NCBI GenBank assembly: GCA_030631725.1
Contig: DAOVKO010000159.1
Span: 1 to 5,084 of the forward strand
DNA: 5,084 bases
Source of the DNA: Actinomycetes bacterium
GTDB taxonomy: Bacteria > Planctomycetota > Phycisphaerae > JAACET01
Direction of reading: 5' to 3'
Within the stretch, counting starts at the first letter, position 1, and each line of letters opens with the position of its first letter. The position numbers and the translations under genes are program-made. The notes under the pieces were generated by a model. It had not been told where the DNA came from and made no database searches. It saw nothing but the letters and a program-made list of their open reading frames with translations. Below are positions 1-4,658 of the stretch, piece by piece.

Positions 1-47
1 CGGCGAGCCTCTCGGTACTCCTGGGGCAGGAAGTTGATATCTTTCAC
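1..47 (-). CDS. pilN: PilN N-terminus, 3' part outside the window
   Basis: From the GTG at 47 the minus strand encodes MKDINFLPQEYREAR and then leaves the window. The INFLP motif in the first residues is the conserved cytoplasmic tail by which PilN docks onto PilM. The gene starts within the pilM stop (GTGA) and has GGAG seven bases upstream. PilN is normally a bitopic inner-membrane protein pairing with PilO. Only 15 codons are visible, so the identity rests on this motif and on the position directly after pilM. Confidence 0.8.
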   Translation of the reverse strand, partial: MKDINFLPQEYREAR

Positions 48-1168
48 GCCGCATCTCCGATTGCATTGTTAGTCTTGAGCATACCTCGCAAGGCCAGCCC
101 GGCACTGACTGCCCAGCTTGGCGCGGGTTTTCGCCGATTGCCGTTGAGATCCACTTTTGAGGTGTCTGTGTACCTAAAGGGATCTCCCGACTGCACCGGC
201 AAGGCCAGAGCTTTACTGAGGAAATCGGCTGTGGATTTTGAATGGGCCTCGCCTCCGGTCAGCCTGACCACTGTGGGCCGATAGCCACGGAATATCACCC
301 CGTGATATCGAAGGCACATTGAGATTTCGCGCCCGAGTTCTGAAAGCACCGCTCTGGAAGCATTGAAAACTTTCCCAGCCGCTTCCTTTTCCTCGGCGTC
401 CGTTGCTTCGTCTTCGTCAGACTTCGAACAGATGCCAGTGCTCCTGCGGAGTTTTATAGCATCGGCAATAGATATTCCCAGACAATCGGCCACAGCCGCG
501 GTCAAATCTTGAGAGCCGAGCTTAATAATCTTGACAAAGGCCACCTCGGCCCCGTGTCCAATTACTACCTTGGTGGTGGCAGCTCCAATGTCGATGATGA
601 AACTGACTTCTTTTTCGTCTTCTCCCCTGAGCAGGAAGCGCTCGAATCCTCTGAACAGCGCACAAGGCCCAGCGTCGATGGCCACAGGCTCCAGCGACAT
701 CGCCCAAAGCAATTCGATATGATCCAGAACGTCGCGGTTCCGGGCAGCCAAGACAATCATTTCGTTACGGATATCGTCGCCTTGCTGAATGTGGCCGGCG
801 GAAATGTACTGCACTTGCCCAGATTGAATGTCAAAGGGCAGTTTCTCGGCAGCCTCAAACCATATCGCCTGCTCGATCTGAGCACTGCTTAGCTGGGAAA
901 GACGGACGACTTTTACCGTTACTTCACTATCCGGCAGAGCGGAAACAACTTTCCGGCCACGAAAGGGGTTTTGCTTAAGCAGCTTTTTGACCGCCTGGAT
1001 CGCCATTGCGGCTCGCTCAGAACTATTGCCATCCAGCTCGACCGGAAAGGTGTACTGCCCGGCCGCTACAACGTGTATGCCAGCTTTAGTGGGTTCAAGC
1101 TGAAGCATCTTTATACACTGCGTTCCCAGGTCCAAGCCAATTGGATAAGTCTTTCGGCTGAATAGCAT
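44..1168 (-). CDS. pilM: PilM, actin-like ATP-binding protein of the type IV pilus alignment complex
   Basis: 374 residues, ATG start; the length is close to that of known PilM proteins. The first phosphate motif is IGLDLGTQCIKMLQLE (10-25), following the short start MLFSRKTYP. The middle has EAAEKLPFDI (105-114), a PilM hallmark, and NEMIVLAARNRDVLDHIELL (135-154) with EPVAIDAGPCALFRGF (160-175). The second phosphate motif is FIIDIGAATTKVVI (190-203), and the adenosine-side motif is VRLTGGEA (301-308). WAVSAGLALRGM (352-363) closes the fold. PilM binds nucleotide and the cytoplasmic tail of PilN, linking the cytoplasmic motor to the inner-membrane PilN/PilO complex. An acidic stretch at 250-262 (DEDEATDAEEKEA) is probably a flexible surface loop. 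Its ribosome site is weak (AAGG, 12 bases upstream). The stop overlaps the pilN start as GTGA, implying coupled translation. Confidence 0.92.
   Translation of the reverse strand: MLFSRKTYPIGLDLGTQCIKMLQLEPTKAGIHVVAAGQYTFPVELDGNSSERAAMAIQAVKKLLKQNPFRGRKVVSALPDSEVTVKVVRLSQLSSAQIEQAIWFEAAEKLPFDIQSGQVQYISAGHIQQGDDIRNEMIVLAARNRDVLDHIELLWAMSLEPVAIDAGPCALFRGFERFLLRGEDEKEVSFIIDIGAATTKVVIGHGAEVAFVKIIKLGSQDLTAAVADCLGISIADAIKLRRSTGICSKSDEDEATDAEEKEAAGKVFNASRAVLSELGREISMCLRYHGVIFRGYRPTVVRLTGGEAHSKSTADFLSKALALPVQSGDPFRYTDTSKVDLNGNRRKPAPSWAVSAGLALRGMLKTNNAIGDAA
55..58 (-). promoter_or_regulatory. Ribosome binding site deciding the GTG start of pilN
   Basis: GGAG lies seven bases before the GTG at 47, inside the 3' end of pilM, and supports a GTGA overlap of pilM and pilN. 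Confidence 0.55.
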
Positions 1169-1200
1169 GGCTGTCTGATACCTTGTCGATAATGTTGGCT

Positions 1201-1224
1201 GTTGCTTTGATTCGTCAAAGCAAC
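1201..1224 (-). repeat. Perfect 10-bp stem-loop between the GspH-like gene and pilM
   Basis: On the minus strand GTTGCTTTGA is followed by a CGAA loop and its exact complement TCAAAGCAAC, two bases past the GspH-like stop and 32 bases before the pilM start. No U-run follows on the coding strand, so it is not a classic Rho-independent terminator for the operon. On the plus strand the loop reads TTCG and TTTAG follows. Likely roles (inference) are protecting the 3' end of the pseudopilin message, or a processing or partial-termination point. Confidence 0.6.
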
Positions 1225-1225
1225 T

Positions 1226-1804
1226 TTAGTTGATCGTTACCTGTCCGCTGACAGTATCCACTATAATCGTGCGGGATGATCCACCACTGGAGATACTAAT
1301 GCTCGCTCCGGTCAGGGGCGCGCCATCATCGTCCGTAGGAAATCCTAACCTATCAAAGTACAGTTCGCTTTCCCCCGCAAAATCGGCTGAATCCAGGTTT
1401 ACGGAGGGAAACTCCGCTGCGTGCGATTGGGCTGACAGATCCTCATCGGCACAGGCCGTGCTGAAGAAAATCCGATAATCTTTCTTGGAAATAGGTTCGA
1501 TTGACGCTTGACTGGGATCGCTGTCTGTGGGGTAATAATAAAATCCTTGGCCGGGATCGAATATCAACACCTGGGCTGTCTGCTTGAACAAGGCTTGACT
1601 TTGCAGATAGAGGATATCAGCCGTGATACGGCGGGCTGCCCCGTCGAGTTGCAGTCCTCTCTGGCTATTAACTACGGGGATGGCCACTACGGCCACCAGC
1701 CCCACGATTAATGCGACTACCACCAGCTCAATCAGAGTCAGCCCTGGTGCGGCTTGTGTCGCTTGTAGGGATTCTAACGGGTATCTTCGGCTGTACAGTC
1801 TCAT
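1226..1804 (-). CDS. GspH/FimT-type pseudopilin
   Basis: 192 residues, ATG start with AGGAG nine bases upstream. The leader is 21 residues with basic side chains (R2, R6, R7). The cleavage motif is G|LTLIE, followed by a hydrophobic helix (22-45) ending in AIPVV. The next helix (QLDGAARRITADILYLQSQA, 52-71) and the beta-rich C-terminus with ELYFDRLGFPTDDDGAP (147-163) and SSRTIIVDTVSGQVTIN (176-192) match the GspH/FimT pattern of a final strand ending in a G-x-V motif. In the family this is a minor subunit near the filament tip. Here it is separated from the I-J-K set by the small coiled-coil gene and is followed by a perfect stem-loop beginning two bases after its TAA. A FimT or a general 'type II secretion system protein' label is the main alternative. 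Confidence 0.83.
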   Translation of the reverse strand: MRLYSRRYPLESLQATQAAPGLTLIELVVVALIVGLVAVVAIPVVNSQRGLQLDGAARRITADILYLQSQALFKQTAQVLIFDPGQGFYYYPTDSDPSQASIEPISKKDYRIFFSTACADEDLSAQSHAAEFPSVNLDSADFAGESELYFDRLGFPTDDDGAPLTGASISISSGGSSRTIIVDTVSGQVTIN

Positions 1805-2078
1805 GGCGGATTACTCCTGCTTTTTTATTATCGGCTGGCATGCATCTGACCTTTATCTGGCCGGACTTTACAAGGGTGATTAGTTCATCCATTTTGCCGT
1901 TGAGACTTTCTAGCTCCTTGACAATTCGGTTTCGCTGGGCCCCGGAGTCCGGCACCTGGGCCCTGGCCTGTTCTACCAGCGGTATCTCTGACGGCCAAAA
2001 GACCGATAACAGACCGAACACAAGGCCGATAACTATTCCGGCTATAAATCTGGGTGAACGTAAAACTGCAGTTGTCAT
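1728..2078 (-). CDS. Small membrane-anchored or exported protein with a short coiled coil, unknown function
   Basis: 116 residues from an ATG with an excellent ribosome site, 20 bases after the PilX-like stop. Residues 1-10 are basic, 11-28 form one hydrophobic span (FIAGIVIGLVFGLLSVFW), and VEQARA|QV near residue 40 could be a signal-peptidase site, so it is either anchored or secreted to the periplasm. Residues 51-70 have a regular heptad pattern (I52, L56, L59, M63, L66, V70), predicting a two-to-three-turn coiled coil, followed by GQIKVRCMPADNKK. The family is not recognised. Its place among pseudopilin genes suggests an accessory part of the same machine (inference). The last 25 codons run 77 bases into the next gene in another frame and look like non-coding read-through. 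Removing one A from the six-A run at 1826-1821 would end the protein as NKKQE at a TAA at 1811, giving 88 residues and a six-base gap. The 3' end is therefore doubtful. Confidence 0.65.
   Translation of the reverse strand: MTTAVLRSPRFIAGIVIGLVFGLLSVFWPSEIPLVEQARAQVPDSGAQRNRIVKELESLNGKMDELITLVKSGQIKVRCMPADNKKAGVIRHETVQPKIPVRIPTSDTSRTRADSD
1814..1818 (-). promoter_or_regulatory. Ribosome binding site of the GspH-like gene
   Basis: AGGAG nine bases before the ATG at 1804. It lies inside the 3' part of the upstream small gene and confirms the GspH-like start despite the overlap. Confidence 0.6.
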
Positions 2079-2086
2079 ATCTGGTT

Positions 2087-2093
2087 CTCCTTT
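2087..2093 (-). promoter_or_regulatory. Strong ribosome binding site of the small coiled-coil gene
   Basis: AAAGGAG eight bases before the ATG at 2078, the strongest such site in the window. It supports the small gene as truly translated. Confidence 0.7.
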
Positions 2094-2098
2094 GTGGT

Positions 2099-3223
2099 CT
2101 AGGGGAACAGGCCGCTGACGTCCATGCGGGATTCGTCGTGGTTGATGATAAATGAGACGCCTGGCAAGGACGCGGCAAAGCCGCTTCCGGAATCGAGGAA
2201 TATCACAGGGCCGTTCGTCACCATCGTCGAAGTCTGAGCACTCTTGGTTTGTACTGCTTTGCGAGCAATGAATGCACCGTTGACAGTCATCGTGCTCCCA
2301 TCTAGCCGCAAAATGACATTGTCTTGTGCGATAAGGGCAGGGAAGCCAGGACTGCCCGTGATGGTGCTCTGGCCATTCGTGATATTAATTGCCAGTGTGC
2401 CGGTAACGATCACGGTTCCGACAATGTCGTTGCCTTTTGAAAACTCAAGGTCCCCGTAACGTATGTAGACACCCATGGGATTGTCCGCCGGCGGAACGGT
2501 CCAGTTAACATTTTCTAGTGCCTTTTTATGAATCACGGTGGCCTGGTATTCCGTGCCCTGATACGTGTAGGTTACGGGATCGTTAAGCTCGCACGCGGGA
2601 ATATCGATTGCAGGGGCGTTGGGGGTTATCTGGCCGGTGATTGTTCCACCGTTGGTAATCGAGCCGGTGGCTTCGGCGTCGCCGTTGATGGTCCCCTGGT
2701 TGGTCAGGTCGCCTGCGGCATAGGCGTTGCCGGTGATGCTTACCTGGCTGGGGATATCCAAGTCATGATCAGCCATCAGGTCATGGGAGAATACGGAGGC
2801 CCGGGCGATGCGGAATGTTCTTTGCAGGGAAAAGGCCAGGATTTCCCCGGCCGGGCCAACTAGATGCCCCGTGGACAAGGCGTGATACAGGGAGGTGTCG
2901 TCCGTGTCCTGGGTGACGGAGACATCGTAGTAACTGCCCGAAGCGTCGAGTTGGCGATTGGTTGCCCCGGGCCAGTAACCGTCGGGCTGATCGGGCGGGG
3001 GATTGGCCAAAAAGTAAGCCGTTTCACTGAGGCCCGACTCGGCCAGGTACTCCGCCTTGGCATAGTCAATCAGGTCCCGAGAGGCCAATAGTTTGACGCC
3101 GGCCAAACTCAGCAAGGCTGCGGCCATGGCCAGGGCCGCAACCACCGAAAGCATCACCAACACCAGGGCCACGCCACGGGCCTTGGGCTGTGTCTTGCTG
3201 TCTGCGCCCGATCCAATCGCCAT
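2099..3223 (-). CDS. PilX-like pseudopilin-position protein with predicted beta-solenoid domain
   Basis: 374 residues, ATG start, four bases after the GspJ-like stop. A 17-residue leader (MAIGSGADSKTQPKARG) precedes a long hydrophobic helix (18-45, VALVLVMLSVVAALAMAAALL). The Glu at +5 found in its neighbours is absent, as is usual for GspK/PilX members. Next comes KAEYLAESGLSETAYFL (56-72), a signature of the PilX N-terminal region. Residues about 158-200 are short repeats rich in Gly, Asn, Thr and Ile (SITGNAYAAGDLTNQGTING, then SITNGGTITGQI). Residues about 250-345 alternate strands and turns (GVYIRYGDLEF, GTVIVTGTLAI, ALIAQDNVILRL, MTVNGAFIA), resembling a right-handed beta-helix of the type seen in DUF7305-like C-termini. 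The gene sits where gspK would be in an I-J-K set, so a filament-tip role is inferred. It lacks a recognisable GspK alpha domain. The substrate or binding partner of the solenoid cannot be read from sequence. Confidence 0.75.
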   Translation of the reverse strand: MAIGSGADSKTQPKARGVALVLVMLSVVAALAMAAALLSLAGVKLLASRDLIDYAKAEYLAESGLSETAYFLANPPPDQPDGYWPGATNRQLDASGSYYDVSVTQDTDDTSLYHALSTGHLVGPAGEILAFSLQRTFRIARASVFSHDLMADHDLDIPSQVSITGNAYAAGDLTNQGTINGDAEATGSITNGGTITGQITPNAPAIDIPACELNDPVTYTYQGTEYQATVIHKKALENVNWTVPPADNPMGVYIRYGDLEFSKGNDIVGTVIVTGTLAINITNGQSTITGSPGFPALIAQDNVILRLDGSTMTVNGAFIARKAVQTKSAQTSTMVTNGPVIFLDSGSGFAASLPGVSFIINHDESRMDVSGLFP

Positions 3224-3227
3224 ATCG

Positions 3228-3887
3228 TTACTCCACCAGGTAATAGGCGGGGCTATGCATGCTTACCGCGGCATCGAATTGCTGCGAGGGATCGTCCTGG
3301 CCCAGCCTGAAGGAGAACATCGCCGTTCTAACGTACGAACCCTGCCCGATAGTAGAAACAGTGAATGAAACAACATTATCTGCCAGAGTCCGGGCACGGA
3401 TATAGGAGTCTGCCTCGAGCAGCGTAGCCAATTGTGAGGCGCTGAAGTCAGCGAAAGTGAAGGTTACATTTCGGGCATCGATATCGCCCTGGGGCGTGCC
3501 GGGAGGAAAATAGATATCCAGAAGCTGCAACTGGTCCGTCGCTGGATCATATTGAATCATAGCGCATTCGCTGTATTCGATTTGGAAATTCCCGTTTGCA
3601 TCGCCGGCCCACAGCACCAATATACTGGAGGTGCTATAACCGAACAGCTTGGCGTCGGCGACAATGGTTCTCAGACGCTTGATGGCAATTCTGGCTGAAA
3701 CGATGGTTTCATCGTCTTGCTGATTAGCTTCCCAAGTGTTGGCAGTGGCTTTCATGATGGCGGCAACGGCTGTACAGGCCATGGCCGTAATCGTCATAGC
3801 CAATATCAATTCCACAAGCGTCAGGCCGCGGCGGCGGCATGCAAACCTGAGAAAGCCGTGCTTTGTCTGTGCTTGTGTCCGTTCCAT
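3228..3887 (-). CDS. Minor pseudopilin, GspJ/PilW type
   Basis: 219 residues from the ATG at 3887. The leader is basic (MERTQAQTKHGFLRFACRRRG, 21 residues) and the cleavage motif is RRRG|LTLVE, with a hydrophobic helix at about 22-46. The soluble domain begins with a helix (ETIVSARIAIKRLRTIVADAK, about 60-80), followed by beta-rich sequence with VLWAGDANGNFQIEYSE (91-107) and a closing strand pattern near YVRTAMFSFRL (185-195). Order and architecture fit GspJ, the tip subunit that packs with I- and K-type subunits. An in-frame ATG at 3929 would add 14 residues and overlap the preceding gene by 37 bases. I prefer 3887 because of its leader length and five-base gap, although its ribosome site (AGAGG at 3905-3901, 13 bases away) is distant. 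The family assignment is firm as pseudopilin and fairly firm as J type. Confidence 0.83.
   Translation of the reverse strand: MERTQAQTKHGFLRFACRRRGLTLVELILAMTITAMACTAVAAIMKATANTWEANQQDDETIVSARIAIKRLRTIVADAKLFGYSTSSILVLWAGDANGNFQIEYSECAMIQYDPATDQLQLLDIYFPPGTPQGDIDARNVTFTFADFSASQLATLLEADSYIRARTLADNVVSFTVSTIGQGSYVRTAMFSFRLGQDDPSQQFDAAVSMHSPAYYLVE
3231..3237 (-). promoter_or_regulatory. Ribosome binding site of the PilX-like gene
   Basis: GGTGGAG ends seven bases before the ATG at 3223 and overlaps the end of the GspJ-like gene, whose TAA stop lies within the spacer. This suggests translational coupling of the two genes. Confidence 0.6.
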
Positions 3888-3892
3888 GGTTC

Positions 3893-4450
3893 TCAATAGG
3901 CCTCTCCTACAACAGAGCCGATCAGGCATTTGAGCTCAGCCATCGGCATAGAGCCATCCTGCACCTCAACAGTCACCAGGATAAACGTGGGATCATCCTG
4001 GGGGTCCTGCTCGGGCATCTGGACGTACTCGGCCGTGGCTGTTCTGGAGAAATTCACCAGCCTGGGCGAGTCCAGGGCTGAGCCGTCCGGCAATTGCAGG
4101 CCTCCGGCAGCTTCGACCAGGCCCTCATAATCGTCAACGTTATCCAGTAGCGCCCGGCTGGTTTCTCCCGCTTCAGGTCCGGGGGTCAGGTTGCCGGGCG
4201 AGTCCGGGTCGTAAAAGGGCTTGCCCATAATCTCATCCAGCAGGTCCTGGGCCAGGTTGCCTGCCAGCATGTATTTTTCGGAGAGGTAGTTTTGCTGCAT
4301 TGAGGCCGTTAGGAGCATGGCGATAGCGGCCGCGGAGAAGCCCAGAATCATCACTGCTATCAGGGCCTCGACCAGCATAAATCCGGGCGGAGTCTTGGCC
4401 GTGCCTCCGGCTCGACAACAACCATCAAACTGTGACAACCTTGAATTCAC
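3893..4450 (-). CDS. Minor pseudopilin, PilV/GspI type
   Basis: 185 residues from a GTG start at 4450, chosen because of the ribosome site six bases upstream and because it gives a normal 23-residue leader (MNSRLSQFDG...KTPPG). The cleavage motif is G|FMLVE, followed by a hydrophobic helix (about 24-50: ALIAVMILGFSAAAIAMLL). The following region has NLAQDLLDEIMGKPF (65-79), GPEAGETSR (91-99) and LDNVDDYEG (102-110), which I recognise from planctomycete-type PilV/GspI-like pseudopilins. In the family, GspI or PilV proteins are minor subunits at the filament tip that nucleate assembly with J- and K-type partners; both expected partners follow directly. The frame stays open upstream to a TTG at 4570, but that segment (rich in Gly, Cys and Arg) overlaps the inverted repeats and looks non-coding. 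The leader has an unusual Cys-Cys pair (11-12). The stop TGA is five bases before the next start. Confidence 0.85.
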   Translation of the reverse strand: MNSRLSQFDGCCRAGGTAKTPPGFMLVEALIAVMILGFSAAAIAMLLTASMQQNYLSEKYMLAGNLAQDLLDEIMGKPFYDPDSPGNLTPGPEAGETSRALLDNVDDYEGLVEAAGGLQLPDGSALDSPRLVNFSRTATAEYVQMPEQDPQDDPTFILVTVEVQDGSMPMAELKCLIGSVVGEAY

Positions 4451-4456
4451 GCCCGT

Positions 4457-4462
4457 CACCTC
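4457..4462 (-). promoter_or_regulatory. Ribosome binding site deciding the GTG start of the PilV/GspI-like gene
   Basis: GAGGTG lies six bases before the GTG at 4450-4448. It selects this start over the long upstream extension of the same frame, which would give an implausible 63-residue prepilin leader. Confidence 0.55.
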
Positions 4463-4529
4463 AACGGCACAGCAACTCCAACGGCCCGGGCCGCCTTCGC
4501 AACTGTATATTAGCCCTATAACTAATCGA

Positions 4530-4584
4530 CCCGACAGAAGCTTGGGGGCTACTCTGTCGAGTTCGCCCAAGCCCCCATCGGGGC
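4530..4584 (-). repeat. Cluster of competing inverted repeats upstream of the PilV/GspI-like gene
   Basis: The minus-strand RNA has three pairings in 55 bases. Hairpin A pairs GCCCC (4584-4580) with GGGGC (4575-4571) over a GAUG loop. Hairpin B pairs CUCGACAGAG (4561-4552) with UUCUGUCGGG (4539-4530), ten pairs including two to three G-U-type or terminal weak pairs, over a 12-base loop. The loop of B contains AGCCCCCA (4550-4543), which is perfectly complementary to UGGGGGCU (4577-4570), the segment that forms the 3' arm of A. A and the long-range pairing therefore exclude each other. The function is unknown; a leader, attenuator or RNA-processing signal is possible. Confidence 0.5.
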
Positions 4585-4635
4585 ATTATCAGTGCAGCAA
4601 TTTCTGTCAGGCCTTCCCGCGGCCAGTCGGCAGAC

Positions 4636-4651
4636 AAAAGCCCCAGAGGCT
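4636..4651 (-). terminator. Weak terminator- or attenuator-like stem with U-run after the GspG-like gene
   Basis: Seven bases past the TAG stop of the GspG-like gene, the minus-strand RNA reads AGCCUCUGGGGCUUUU. It can form a 4-5 bp stem (AGCC with GGCU, plus one U-G pair) directly followed by four U. The stem is short, so it would be a leaky stop at best. Partial termination here would favour the major subunit over the minor ones, but that is inference. Confidence 0.3.
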
Positions 4652-4658
4652 GGACGGG

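Noticed and set aside
509..892. Plus-strand open frame of 127 codons opposite pilM
   Set aside because: It is a shadow of pilM: there is no ribosome site or recognisable domain, and the opposite strand encodes a full set of PilM motifs.
1201..1224. Reading the perfect stem-loop as a Rho-independent terminator of the operon
   Set aside because: No U-run follows on the coding strand, and pilM, which lacks its own visible promoter, begins 32 bases later.
1711..2118. Plus-strand open frame of 135 codons across the small gene and GspH start
   Set aside because: It crosses two minus-strand genes that have strong ribosome sites, and its translation shows no domain. It is treated as a shadow.
2581..2760. 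Repetitive-looking DNA within the PilX-like gene
   Set aside because: The short repeats are at the protein level (Gly/Asn/Thr/Ile turns of a predicted beta-solenoid). They are not a tandem DNA repeat or a CRISPR array.
3888..3929. Longer GspJ-like start at the ATG at 3929
   Set aside because: It would overlap the PilV/GspI-like gene by 37 bases and give a 35-residue leader. The ATG at 3887 gives a usual leader and a five-base gap, though neither start has a strong ribosome site.
4585..4610. Promoter-like pair CTGACA and GATAAT on the minus strand upstream of the PilV/GspI-like gene
   Set aside because: The spacing is only 14 bases, short for a housekeeping promoter, and the match could be chance. 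It is not listed as a feature.
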